34,836 nt of DNA from Candidatus Latescibacterota bacterium (GTDB lineage Bacteria; Latescibacterota; Latescibacteria; Latescibacterales; Latescibacteraceae), in NCBI GenBank assembly GCA_016927495.1, contig JAFGMP010000261.1:1-34836 (forward strand). The letters run 5' to 3'. Of this stretch, positions 25,144-33,816 are shown in pieces (position 1 is the first letter of the stretch; every line of letters starts with the position of its first letter). The translations under genes and the position numbers were made by a program. The notes under the pieces were generated by a model that worked only from the letters and a program-made list of their open reading frames with translations, was not told the origin of the DNA and ran no database searches.

Positions 25144-25241
25144 ATACTTAAGTGTGGGAAATAAGTGATGGCTGTAATGCTAATAAATGGTAGTCATTTA
25201 CCTGTAAGTTCTATAAAATAACCTTTCTCAAAAAAATCGCA

Positions 25242-26063
25242 TTACTGGAAAAGCGAAAGCACATTTTGCGGTACTGCATTAGCCTGCGCCAACATTGACA
25301 TACCAGCCTGAGTCAGAATCTGTGACTTGGTGAACGATGTGACCTCTTGTGAAATATCGAGATCACGGATTGTGGATTCGGAACTTGCCAGATTTTCGGC
25401 AGCATTGTCAACGCTTGCTACGGTAAATGCAAGCCTGTTCTGTATGGTACCAAGGTCGGAACGGGTACTCGATACACTGTCGATCGCCGTGGTCAATTCA
25501 TCCAGAGCCGAATTTGCACCGGCCCGTGTCGAAATATCAGAATCGTTCACCGTGAGAGTTGCGGCATCAGCACCGGAAATGGTAAATGAAATTGTATCAT
25601 TTTCAGTGTTATTTGCCCCGATTTGAAATGTACCGTTATATGTTCCGTCTAAAAGTTTCTGGTTATTATACTCGGCAGCATTTGCAATGCGGGTGATTTC
25701 TTCCCTGAGTGACGAAAATTCTGCTTGAAGAGATGTACGATTTGTGTTATCGACCGTATCCGAAGAAGACTGTACTGCGAGTTCACGCATACGACCGAGC
25801 ATGTTATGGACTTCATTGAGATATCCTTCTGCAGTCTGCACAACATTTTTCGCTTGTTCTGCATTCTGGGAGGCCATTTTGAGACCCTCAACCTGTGACC
25901 GTAATCTTTGTGAAATAGCAAGACCTGCACTGTCGTCTGCGGCACGGTTAATTCTCAGACCACTTGAAAGTCTTTCAAGTGAACCCGATAACGCCCTGTC
26001 TGTCTGTGATATCAGACGATGTGTGTTCATTGCCGAAATGTTATTGTTAATTCTCAGACTCAT
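25242..26063 (-). CDS. fliC: Flagellin
   Basis: A 273-residue flagellar filament protein. I start at the ATG at 26063, where MSLRINNNISAMN matches the family N-terminus and AAGGAGGC is correctly spaced. A longer frame runs back to 26153 but has no family match. The D0/D1 domains are intact: N-terminal LERLSSGLRINRAADDSAG and C-terminal SQILTQAGMSMLAQAN ending NVLSLFQ. Only a short middle region remains, so the variable D2/D3 domains are nearly absent. Expression is probably driven by the sigma-54-type promoter at 26192. No chaperone or filament-cap genes are in the window. Confidence 0.96.
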   Translation of the reverse strand: MSLRINNNISAMNTHRLISQTDRALSGSLERLSSGLRINRAADDSAGLAISQRLRSQVEGLKMASQNAEQAKNVVQTAEGYLNEVHNMLGRMRELAVQSSSDTVDNTNRTSLQAEFSSLREEITRIANAAEYNNQKLLDGTYNGTFQIGANNTENDTISFTISGADAATLTVNDSDISTRAGANSALDELTTAIDSVSSTRSDLGTIQNRLAFTVASVDNAAENLASSESTIRDLDISQEVTSFTKSQILTQAGMSMLAQANAVPQNVLSLFQ

Positions 26064-26191
26064 ACTGATGCCTCCTTTGCAATCATTATACCGGAACAGT
26101 ATACCTTTGAAAATGTAGTTGTCATTTCCTTTAACAGTAATATGTCCGACCATTTTTTGAACAACACATTACTATCCATTTACCCAAAGTA

Positions 26192-26207
26192 GCAATAAAT
26201 GTGCCTT
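26192..26207 (-). promoter_or_regulatory. Sigma-54-type promoter of flagellin
   Basis: On the minus strand AGGCAC, five bases (ATTTA) and TTGCT match the -24/-12 consensus with correct GG-GC spacing. The 5' leader before the ATG at 26063 would be about 115 bases. Confidence 0.65.
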
Positions 26208-26549
26208 TTAAATTTTTAGTTACATAACATCAATAAAAATAATGACTTAGATGGATTATAGGATTTTTTATAAAGTATGAAAGCAGGCTTTTTGACTGGA
26301 ATTGTTAAAGTTTGATTGACAATATGCCGAAATAATAACCTGCATACTTGCCTTAATTGAAATGAATATTTGTCCGGAACAGTAAAATATTTATTGTATA
26401 ATCTCTCAATAATCCACATGAAATTGTATTATGATAGTGTATTGGTGATACAGAATATTGAAGAAAATAATGCGTCAGGTTTTTTATTTTGTAGAGGGAA
26501 AGCGAGTATATGTGTGCAGAAAATAAAGTTAATAATTACATGTGGCGAA
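26208..26549. other. Upstream region of flagellin
   Basis: About 480 bases separate the flagellin ATG from the next gene end. I see the sigma-54-type site, the sigma-28-like site and no small gene with a ribosome-binding site. Confidence 0.4.
26307..26334 (+). promoter_or_regulatory. Possible sigma-28 (FliA)-like promoter
   Basis: TAAAGTTT (26307-26314), a 12-base spacer and GCCGAAAT (26327-26334) resemble TAAAGTTT-N11-GCCGATAA, with one extra spacer base. It points away from flagellin, with no convincing gene downstream. This may be coincidence in AT-rich DNA. Confidence 0.25.
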
Positions 26550-26822
26550 TTAGAGCTTGAATAAAAACAAAAAAAAATGAAAAGTGATCCCTGCGATAAA
26601 AATGAGTAATCCTTTTTTCATGGCAAGTGCTCTATCCGTTTTCCATTTTGTGAACAGTGATGATTCTTCAGAATTGTCAGAATATTTTTTCCCCCGAAAT
26701 TCTCTGAAAAATTGATAGGTTAATATTAACGCTCCCGTAACCCAGATTAATACACATATCATGATAGCGATCTGGAATAAAAATGTGATAAAAAATGTTT
26801 TCATACTTGATATTAAGCCCAA
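26550..26822 (-). CDS. Small two-span membrane protein of unknown function
   Basis: 90 residues (84 if the ATG at 26804 is used). Hydrophobic segments lie at about 10-36 and 70-88, separated by a charged loop (FREFRGKKYSDNSEES). No family is recognised. The ribosome-binding site is weak. It lies downstream of the exosortase-associated gene on the same strand with a gap of 164 bases, so a link to that system is possible but unproven. Confidence 0.5.
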   Translation of the reverse strand: MGLISSMKTFFITFLFQIAIMICVLIWVTGALILTYQFFREFRGKKYSDNSEESSLFTKWKTDRALAMKKGLLIFIAGITFHFFLFLFKL

Positions 26823-26986
26823 AGTGGTTTTTTAAGACAATCATTAATTACACATGCATATTATGGTCTCCTGTAATATATATGGTTTGTGATTTCATGT
26901 GTTACTTTCTTTTACTCAGAATGTGGTAAAAATATATAGGAGATAGTAATTCTCCCGTTTAATAATGCCGCGAACTTTCTGTAATT

Positions 26987-27613
26987 TTAAAGTTTTTTAT
27001 CTGAAGTAATGAAGAAAAAAAGTAAAAGAGTTGTTGCGATAACTATTAGAGACAGAAATTGTCTTCCGCCAGTGTTTAATGCATGGTACCAGAAGCTGAG
27101 AGACCATGAGATTTGCATCGGTACTTGGGGTGCATGGGCGATATAACTTTCCTTTAATTCATATAACAGATGGAATGGAATATCTGTTAAAACAGATACA
27201 ATTATTAGCGGGCAAGACATGGAAATGACTATCAATTTCTCTTTTTTCGACAAAAAGGGTAATGCCGCAAGAAGAGACAGTACAAGAAGTGGGTGTATAT
27301 AGAGGGCAAATGTATTGATACCGACTGTTAAGTCTGAAACCGGCCAGGAAATACCTCTTTCATCAGTAAAGTTTTTGTGAGTCCTGATTGTGAAATGAAT
27401 CTGATGCCTGTGTCGCATTTTGACAAACTCTATTTTTGTTATTTTTCCTTCCGGGTAAATCTTTTCAAATTCATAGGTAATTAACGGTATGAGTGATTTT
27501 ATATAATACTTACCATAAAACAACAATAACAATGAAACCGCAATGAAAGAAGGAATCAGAAGTAAGACAAATCCGGACATTCTGAATGTACTTTTTTTAA
27601 AGGGTTTTTCCAT
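26987..27613 (-). CDS. Exosortase H-associated membrane protein
   Basis: 208 residues from the ATG at 27613, overlapping the end of the exosortase gene by 17 bases. A TTG-started form begins at 27625. An N-terminal membrane segment (about 12-35) is followed by a periplasmic region, then at least two membrane spans (about 105-120 and 125-145) and a final one near the C-terminus. The position directly after xrtH and the topology fit the conserved partner protein of exosortase H clusters. The assignment rests on context more than on motifs. Confidence 0.65.
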   Translation of the reverse strand: MEKPFKKSTFRMSGFVLLLIPSFIAVSLLLLFYGKYYIKSLIPLITYEFEKIYPEGKITKIEFVKMRHRHQIHFTIRTHKNFTDERGISWPVSDLTVGINTFALYIHPLLVLSLLAALPFLSKKEKLIVISMSCPLIIVSVLTDIPFHLLYELKESYIAHAPQVPMQISWSLSFWYHALNTGGRQFLSLIVIATTLLLFFFITSDKKL

Positions 27614-28136
27614 CACTACCAGCAAATTTGTTTATCCAGATAACGAAAAATAATATTCCCGCAAATATTATAAAAGTTTGTCCGACAAAAATATGAAATA
27701 TATCGAAAAGTTCGGGTTCATGTTTATGTATATAATAAAGCATTATTATGCGACAGAGATTACAGATATATATAAAAATCGTACCGGCAACGATTCCGGC
27801 TATTTTTTGCTTAAATCCTGCATAAAATGCAAGAATTGCCGCTGAAATAAGGATAATTCCCTCAATTCCCTCACACCCCTCGCTTATATCTATCGCATGT
27901 CCACCGGATCCTATCACAGCTTCCCGTGCAGAGGATTGTTCATGCGGGGTGATGATGTTAATAATATATGATGCGACTTTTGCAGTGAGTATGTTTGTCA
28001 ATAGAGGTTTTATATAGGGACGGCTGACATGGAACAAAGCCTGTCCGGTTATGAAATACAAGCTGAACAGGAATAAAAATAAAAACTCTTTATGGTGCAA
28101 AGAATAAAATGTTTGTTTGTTATGTGCAGGTTCCAT
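27597..28136 (-). CDS. xrtH: Exosortase H (IPTL-CTERM-type archaeo/exosortase)
   Basis: An integral membrane cysteine transpeptidase, 179 residues from the ATG at 28136. A TTG at 28154 is an alternative start. The three family active-site residues are present: Cys88 in EGCEGIEG, Arg119 in CNLCRI, and His138 in FDIFHIFVGQ. Several hydrophobic helices carry them. Exosortases cut C-terminal sorting signals and transfer the protein to a lipid or surface glycan. The IPTL-CTERM protein encoded divergently at 28529 is the evident substrate. A sigma-70-like promoter lies at 28258-28287 on the minus strand. Confidence 0.85.
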   Translation of the reverse strand: MEPAHNKQTFYSLHHKEFLFLFLFSLYFITGQALFHVSRPYIKPLLTNILTAKVASYIINIITPHEQSSAREAVIGSGGHAIDISEGCEGIEGIILISAAILAFYAGFKQKIAGIVAGTIFIYICNLCRIIMLYYIHKHEPELFDIFHIFVGQTFIIFAGILFFVIWINKFAGSDGKTL

Positions 28137-28257
28137 AGCATTCGTTAATCCCAAATATCATTTACAGACATCTAATCTGTGCAGTATAAAACCTCAACAA
28201 ACCTCGGATTAAATTTGTTACCCCATATTCGGTTACTCTTGAATCATAATATTTATG

Positions 28258-28287
28258 TTTATACGGATTTGCAAGAATAATTGTCAA
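28258..28287 (-). promoter_or_regulatory. Sigma-70-type promoter of xrtH
   Basis: On the minus strand TTGACA (28287-28282), an 18-base spacer and TATAAA (28263-28258), about 100 bases before the xrtH start. Confidence 0.5.
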
Positions 28288-28447
28288 AGTCAGAAATTTT
28301 AATTGAACTGCATGGATATATTTTCCCTGTATACCTGCGATACCGTGAAAAAAATGCCATACTAATTTAAAAATAATTAGTAATGAGTTTTTTAAAAATA
28401 ATAGCAAGTAATTGATAATATTTAACATAGGTTGCTATTGCTGGATT

Positions 28448-28463
28448 TGGAATGCTTATTGCA
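28448..28463 (+). promoter_or_regulatory. Possible sigma-54-type promoter of the IPTL-CTERM gene
   Basis: TGGAAT, five bases and TTGCA. The -12 element is perfect and the -24 element keeps GG with correct spacing. It ends about 65 bases before the ATG at 28529. Weaker than the sites at 9084 and 29933. Confidence 0.4.
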
Positions 28464-28528
28464 ATATTCGAAATAGAAATATTTTCTTATTCTTGATTAT
28501 TATCCAAATCAGTAATAAGGTATATACT

Positions 28529-29260
28529 ATGAATTTGTGGTACGGTACTATTTTGAGTGTTCTTTTGGTTTTACGGTGTACGTATCCATGTTATGCCCGT
28601 AATTCACTTTATAACGTCCGCGCATCACAATGTGATGATGATTCGAAGATGGTGGATATCTATTACGATATTACCGCAGATGATCCATGGGAATGTGATA
28701 TTTATTATTCGCTAGACGGTGGCATAAATTATGAACATAATATTTCAGGATTTTCCGGTAATCTGGGTAGAGATATAGAACCGGGAGAAGACAGACACAT
28801 CACTTGGGATGTCTGTTCAAGTCTTCCGGAAATTGATACGGAATGTCACGTCCGTGTGATGGTAACATTCTGGGTCGGATATAAGTCAATTCCTGAAGGT
28901 ATCAATAAGTCGATTCCGATGAACAGACCTGATTTATTAAAAGAACAAAATATTGAACCTACTGAAGAAGGGGAAAATAAAGAAAACCTTGTAGATTATT
29001 TCCAAAAGCGCTGCTGCCACAAATTAATTGTACAATCTGAAAGTCCTCCATTTCGACTTTTGACAGCCGATGAACCCGAAATACCACCGGAACCTGATCC
29101 ATCAAAAGAACCTGAAGAACCAGGAGAATCAAAGATCATCAATTCATACGATGGAATTGCACATTGCCCGACATTGAACGAATGGGGTATGATAACTTTC
29201 ATGGTACTTCTGGTATGTATCTCGATTTTGAAGCTGAAGAAGAAGCGTTCACATATCTAA
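28529..29260 (+). CDS. IPTL-CTERM surface protein (exosortase H substrate)
   Basis: 243 residues. I start at 28529, where a signal peptide begins. The frame runs back to 28412 without one. The signal peptide spans about residues 1-23. A beta-sandwich domain follows (about 25-112), with SLYNVRASQ, VDIYYDI, YYSLDGG and HITWDV, of the type that often precedes formylglycine-generating-enzyme domains. A Pro/Glu-rich linker lies at about 183-201. The tripartite sorting signal CPTLNEWGM (213-221), a hydrophobic helix and a KLKKKR basic tail end the protein. C replaces the usual I/V of IPTL. It is divergent from xrtH, so substrate and enzyme share one regulatory region. Confidence 0.85.
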   Translation: MNLWYGTILSVLLVLRCTYPCYARNSLYNVRASQCDDDSKMVDIYYDITADDPWECDIYYSLDGGINYEHNISGFSGNLGRDIEPGEDRHITWDVCSSLPEIDTECHVRVMVTFWVGYKSIPEGINKSIPMNRPDLLKEQNIEPTEEGENKENLVDYFQKRCCHKLIVQSESPPFRLLTADEPEIPPEPDPSKEPEEPGESKIINSYDGIAHCPTLNEWGMITFMVLLVCISILKLKKKRSHI

Positions 29261-29368
29261 AAATCATGTAGAAAATTAGTCAAATTAGAATTGAGATATT
29301 ACTACTATTAGACTTAAAATATTTCTCTTTTCCCGCTTCATTGTATAATTTCTTTCAGTTCATTGTAT

Positions 29369-29887
29369 TCAAATATTTAAGACTCCGGGATATTTTGGCG
29401 GTAATTTTGAAAGTTCATTTAAAATATTAAGAATAATGTTATTCATAAATACATCGTCATGTTTGAAAAGTGTGAATATATTTGTTCTGTTGATTTCGAA
29501 TATTTTGCAATTAGTTGAAGTTATTGCAGAAATCATTCGTGGTGCACCGCTGAGAAAACCGATCTCCCCAAAAAAATTAATAGCGGACAAATCAGTGATA
29601 TGGGCATTGTTTGAATATATTTTAATATGCCCTTCTTTTAGGATATAGAGTGTATTTGATTTATCACCCTGTTTATAAATAATTTCATGACTCGGTATCG
29701 TTTTTTCAAAAGAAATGTTACATAACTTAATGTATTGTTTATTCGTGAGTCCTCGTAGGACATTGATTTTTTTAAAAAAATTTATTTTTTGTTTGAAATC
29801 CTGTATAGCTGCCCATCTTTCTTTGTCAGTAAGTAATTCTATATCATTTATAGTCTGATCACGGGTAATAGTCTTTAGAAACTCCAT
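29369..29887 (-). CDS. Stand-alone cyclic-nucleotide-binding domain protein
   Basis: A 172-residue CNMP-binding domain without a helix-turn-helix. The phosphate-binding cassette reads FGEIGFLSGAPRMISAITST (about residues 105-124), with the conserved E and the R that contacts the phosphate. Beta strands such as TLYILKEGHIKIY precede it. An N-terminal helical segment of about 45 residues may be a dimerisation region. GGAGG is in front of the ATG. A strong sigma-54-type promoter is at 29933. It may sense cAMP or cGMP and act through protein contacts. Confidence 0.82.
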   Translation of the reverse strand: MEFLKTITRDQTINDIELLTDKERWAAIQDFKQKINFFKKINVLRGLTNKQYIKLCNISFEKTIPSHEIIYKQGDKSNTLYILKEGHIKIYSNNAHITDLSAINFFGEIGFLSGAPRMISAITSTNCKIFEINRTNIFTLFKHDDVFMNNIILNILNELSKLPPKYPGVLNI

Positions 29888-30232
29888 ACAATGGCCTCCG
29901 AAGTGTTGAATTTTAAATTTTTATTTATGAAGTGCAAATCATATGCCAGAATGATTAAGAATGCTATGTTGTTGTTATTAATGGGTATAAGTGTTTTGGT
30001 TATATATGAAATAGCCAATATTGCTAACTGCAGAATGTATTTTTTTCCTGCTTAAGGAAAAAAGTTCAACACTAAAGCAAAAAAAAAATAGCATTCGGAT
30101 TCTATTATTTTGTTTATTTACTATAGAACTTTAAGTGCAAATTGTTACTGTGCAATAAATGGGGCGCTCAATTTTACCTGTGACGAAAATTTGTTTTGTA
30201 TATTTAACGCGCAGTTAAATCCGGAGGGTGGT
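29888..30232. other. Intergenic region with a hairpin
   Basis: 345 bases. It holds the sigma-54-type site (29933-29948) and a perfect hairpin, TTTTTTCCT (30041-30049) with AGGAAAAAA (30055-30063). No other gene is seen. A frame extending the oxidoreductase back to 30110 has no ribosome-binding site. Confidence 0.45.
29933..29948 (-). promoter_or_regulatory. Sigma-54-type promoter of the cNMP-binding gene
   Basis: Minus-strand TGGCAT, five bases (ATGAT) and TTGCA: near-consensus, correct GG-GC spacing, about 35 bases of leader before the ATG at 29887. Confidence 0.7.
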
Positions 30233-31375
30233 ATGGTTGACAATATGGTTCAAAATTCGATAAATCGCAGAAAATATCTGAAACATTTAGGTGTTATTGG
30301 ATTTGGAACGATCGCGATGACAAATACAACCGCGAATACTGACGCCGCTCCGATCACATCCGCAGAATTCGATTACAGGTTTAAAACATTCGGTGCGACT
30401 GAAGAAATCAGAATCGGCATGATAGGCACAACCGGTCATACAAGCACAATTTTAGGCGAACTCAATGAAGTAAATAATGTAAAGCTGGTTACATATTCGA
30501 ATTGTGAAAATTCTAATATAAAACTGCCCGAAAATGTCAGGATTTATAAAGAATATGAAGAAATGCTCGATAAGGAGGATATCGATGTCGTCGGAGTGTG
30601 TATGCCGTATTATCTCAATGCAACCGCATCTGTTGCTGTGGCAGAAAAGAAAATACATGTCATAACGGAAAAACCTGTAGCGATCACGATGGCGGATTTG
30701 AAAAAACTTCTTGCTGCAGTAAAAAAAAATAAAGTACGGCTTACAACTCTGCTGAGCATGAGGCTCGATCCTCAGTATCAGGCGATTCATAATGCGGTCG
30801 CTGAAGGGAAAATAGGGGAGCCCATTCTTGCCACTGCTCAAAAATCTTACCGGTTCGGAGAAAGTCGTCCCGAATTCTATAAAAAAATCGAGACATACGG
30901 TGGTACAATTCCCTGGATCGGAATTCATACCCTGGATTATATTCATTATACCACTCAGTTGGATTATACCCGTGTTGTTGCGTTTCAGGGCAATAAAGAT
31001 CATCCTGACTATCCCGGTTTTCAGGATTATGCCGGTATGTTATTGGAGATGAACAACGGAGGGACCGCAATGGTAAATCTGGACTATCTGCGTCCTGAAA
31101 CAGCGCCGACACACGGAGATGACCGTCTCAGGATTGTAGGTTCGGAGGGTGTTGTGGAAATAAAGGATTTGGGAGAGAGAGTGGAACTCATTACTTCAAC
31201 ACAAGGGCTATATGATATTGAGTTACCGGCACGAAAATCATTTTTTGCCGATTTTATTTCAGAACTCAGAGGACAGGGGAAACATGTGTTGTCTCCGGAA
31301 GAGCCGTTTGAAATGACACGGGTATCTCTGCTTGCCCATCAATCTGCAGTTAACAATACGATAATCAACCTTTAA
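30233..31375 (+). CDS. Tat-exported Gfo/Idh/MocA family oxidoreductase
   Basis: 380 residues from the ATG at 30233, preceded by CGGAGGG. The N-terminus carries a twin-arginine-like signal (INRRKYLKHLG, then a hydrophobic stretch). The Rossmann domain begins near IRIGMIGTTGHT and includes the EKPVA motif (ITEKPVAIT) typical of NAD(P)-dependent sugar dehydrogenases. The C-terminal domain holds the substrate site (GIHTLDYIH). Periplasmic members are common in lineages that degrade glycans. It lies 14 bases before the aldo/keto reductase gene, so both probably act on a sugar oxidation route. The substrate is unknown. Confidence 0.85.
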   Translation: MVDNMVQNSINRRKYLKHLGVIGFGTIAMTNTTANTDAAPITSAEFDYRFKTFGATEEIRIGMIGTTGHTSTILGELNEVNNVKLVTYSNCENSNIKLPENVRIYKEYEEMLDKEDIDVVGVCMPYYLNATASVAVAEKKIHVITEKPVAITMADLKKLLAAVKKNKVRLTTLLSMRLDPQYQAIHNAVAEGKIGEPILATAQKSYRFGESRPEFYKKIETYGGTIPWIGIHTLDYIHYTTQLDYTRVVAFQGNKDHPDYPGFQDYAGMLLEMNNGGTAMVNLDYLRPETAPTHGDDRLRIVGSEGVVEIKDLGERVELITSTQGLYDIELPARKSFFADFISELRGQGKHVLSPEEPFEMTRVSLLAHQSAVNNTIINL

Positions 31376-31389
31376 ACGGAGAATATCAA

Positions 31390-32379
31390 ATGCCTTATCA
31401 ACCTTCTAACAATCGTTACGATACCATGAAATACAACCGATGCGGGAGAAGCGGACTGTTGCTGCCGGCAATATCCCTCGGATTATGGCATAATTTTGGC
31501 GATGTAGACACACTCGAAAACTGTCGTTCAATGATACGGCGGGCTTTTGATCTGGGAATAACTCACTTTGACCTTGCGAATAATTACGGGCCACCTCCTG
31601 GTTCGGCAGAAGAAAATTTCGGAAAAATTCTGAAATCCGATTTGGCAGGATATCGTGATGAACTCATTATATCCACGAAAGCGGGCTGGAAGATGTGGGA
31701 TGGCCCTTACGGTGACTGGGGATCAAAGAAATACCTTACTGCAAGTCTGGATCAAAGCCTCAAACGTATGGATATTGATTATGTGGATATCTTTTATTCC
31801 CACCGTCCCGATCCTGAGACACCGATTGAAGAAACCATGGGCGCTCTCGATTTAATTGTCAGGCAGGGAAAGGCTCTGTACGCAGGTATTTCTTCGTATA
31901 ATCCTGAACAGACAAAAAAAGCATCCGTTCTTCTCAAACAGATGGGTACACCTTGCCTTATTCATCAGCCTAAATATTCCATGCTTGAACGGTGGATCGA
32001 AGGTGGCCTGCTCGACGTTCTTGAGGATGAAGGCATTGGTTGCATTCCTTTTTGTCCCCTTGCCCAGGGTTTGCTTACGGACAGATATCTGAAAGGTATT
32101 CCCGGAGATTCCCGCGCGGCAAAACCATATAGTTTTTTGCCGGGTGACAGAATTACGAAGGCACTACTTACGAAAACAACAAAATTAAATACATTAGCAG
32201 AAAAAAGAGGCCAGAGCCTTGCCCAGATGGCTCTGGTTTGGGTTTTAAGAGATCCACGGGTAACCTCTGCACTTATCGGCGCCAGTAAAGTACAACAAAT
32301 CGAACAAAACGTGGCTGCACTTGAAAATCCTGAATTCTCTGCGGAAGAATTAAAAGAAATTGACGATATTTTACAATAG
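31390..32379 (+). CDS. Aldo/keto reductase (YghZ/Gpr-like)
   Basis: 329 residues, complete (beta/alpha)8 NAD(P)H-dependent reductase. The catalytic tetrad is visible: D61 and Y66 in FDLANNYGPPPG, K97 in STKAGW and H138 in YSHR. The sequence resembles L-glyceraldehyde-3-phosphate reductase (AKR14), as in IHQPKYSMLERWIEGGLLDVL. It lies between the Gfo/Idh/MocA gene and the GH47 gene, supporting a role in sugar metabolism. The precise substrate cannot be told from sequence. Confidence 0.88.
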   Translation: MPYQPSNNRYDTMKYNRCGRSGLLLPAISLGLWHNFGDVDTLENCRSMIRRAFDLGITHFDLANNYGPPPGSAEENFGKILKSDLAGYRDELIISTKAGWKMWDGPYGDWGSKKYLTASLDQSLKRMDIDYVDIFYSHRPDPETPIEETMGALDLIVRQGKALYAGISSYNPEQTKKASVLLKQMGTPCLIHQPKYSMLERWIEGGLLDVLEDEGIGCIPFCPLAQGLLTDRYLKGIPGDSRAAKPYSFLPGDRITKALLTKTTKLNTLAEKRGQSLAQMALVWVLRDPRVTSALIGASKVQQIEQNVAALENPEFSAEELKEIDDILQ

Positions 32380-32401
32380 AATTCCACAGGGGGTTTGACG
32401 T

Positions 32402-33784
32402 ATGAATAGATGCTGCAGATCGAGATTTTTTTATCTGCTCCTTTTTTTTATCAGTTGTATTTTCACTTCTTGTTCAAAGGAAAATGGATCAAAATCGGAA
32501 TACAACGAAAAAACCTATTACTCTGCAAAGGTTCGGCAAGAGTTTTTACATGCATGGAACGCATACAAGAAGTATGCATGGGGTCATGACGCTCTCAAAC
32601 CCCTGAGTAAAAGCTATCACGACTGGTATGCCGAATCGTTTTTGATGACACCGGTCGATGCATTCGATACCATGAAAATTATGAGGCTCGACAAGGAAGC
32701 AGATGACGCGAAAGCTCTGATTTTTGAGCGCCTATCTTTTGATAAAGATATTATGGTGCAAAATTTTGAGATAACCATTCGCCTTCTGGGAGGTTTGATA
32801 GCTGATTTCCAAATCGATGGCGATGAGAGGTTTCTCAGGCTTGCCGAAGACCTGGGTAACCGGTTGCTGTCTGCATTTGATTCTCCGACCGGAATGCCCT
32901 ATGTCAGAGTTAATCTGAAGACAGGAGAAACGTCAGGAGAAATTAATAATCCGGCAGAAATAGGAACACTGCTTATAGAATTTGGTACCCTTAGTGAACT
33001 GACCGGAAATCCGGTATATTATAACAAGGCAAAACGTGCTTTAACCGAACTGTACAAACGCCGGTCGAAAATAGGTTTGGTAGGAACAACAATTAATGTT
33101 GAAACAGGAGAGTGGATCGACAAAAACAGTCACCTGAGCGGTATGATCGATTCATATTATGAATATCTACTGAAGTCATGGCTGCTGTTCGGCGATGAGG
33201 AATGTAAGGAAATGTGGGATTCGAGTATCACAGCTATAAATACCTATCTATCCGATGAGACGGAGAACGGTTTCTGGTACGGATATGTCGATATGAATAC
33301 CGGAAAACGTACCGCTACAAAATTTGGCGCGCTGGACGGCTTTTTCCCTGCAGTACTGGTGCTTTCCGGTGATCTTGACCGAGCCGTAAAATTACAAACA
33401 TCATGTTATGCCATGTGGAATTTATATGGTATCGTTCCCGAACAGATCGATTATATGGTACAAAAAGCGACTGCAGAATATTATGTGCTGCGGCCTGAAA
33501 TAATTGAGTCGGCATATTATCTCTATCATTATACAGGTGATGAAAAATACCGTAAAATGGGCGAAACATTTTTACAAAGTCTGATAATATACTGCAGGAC
33601 AGACGAAGGTTACGCCGCTTTGAAAAGTGTGGTAACAAAAGAAAAAGAGGATAGCATGGAAAGTTTTTTCCTTGCCGAAACCCTTAAATATTTATATCTG
33701 CTTTTTGCGCCTGCCGAAACACTTGATTTCGATAAGGTCATTTTCAATACCGAAGCGCATCCGATTCGAAAAACCTGGGATTAG
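32402..33784 (+). CDS. Glycoside hydrolase family 47 (alpha-mannosidase-like) lipoprotein
   Basis: 460 residues. It has a lipoprotein-type signal ending FTSC (C24), then an (alpha/alpha)7-barrel-like helical domain. Recognisable GH47 motifs are LLGGLIADFQIDGD, PAEIGTLLIEF, DSYYEYLLKSW, LRPEIIESAYYLY, and the end FNTEAHPI. The acidic residues in these motifs (E in RPEIIES, the D/E pairs) fit the family's calcium-assisted catalysis. GH47 enzymes trim alpha-1,2-mannose. Bacterial members are uncommon and mostly uncharacterised. The context with two oxidoreductases suggests release and processing of mannose-type sugars outside the cell. Confidence 0.85.
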   Translation: MNRCCRSRFFYLLLFFISCIFTSCSKENGSKSEYNEKTYYSAKVRQEFLHAWNAYKKYAWGHDALKPLSKSYHDWYAESFLMTPVDAFDTMKIMRLDKEADDAKALIFERLSFDKDIMVQNFEITIRLLGGLIADFQIDGDERFLRLAEDLGNRLLSAFDSPTGMPYVRVNLKTGETSGEINNPAEIGTLLIEFGTLSELTGNPVYYNKAKRALTELYKRRSKIGLVGTTINVETGEWIDKNSHLSGMIDSYYEYLLKSWLLFGDEECKEMWDSSITAINTYLSDETENGFWYGYVDMNTGKRTATKFGALDGFFPAVLVLSGDLDRAVKLQTSCYAMWNLYGIVPEQIDYMVQKATAEYYVLRPEIIESAYYLYHYTGDEKYRKMGETFLQSLIIYCRTDEGYAALKSVVTKEKEDSMESFFLAETLKYLYLLFAPAETLDFDKVIFNTEAHPIRKTWD

Positions 33785-33816
33785 CAAATCAATTAACTAT
33801 TACGGACATTATTCAG

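Noticed and set aside
26370..26564. Plus-strand 64-codon frame after the sigma-28-like site
   Set aside because: TTG start without a ribosome-binding site. Composition looks random.
28162..28428. Minus-strand frame of 88 codons between xrtH and the IPTL-CTERM gene
   Set aside because: It has no ribosome-binding site, overlaps the predicted promoters, and its sequence has no family-like features.
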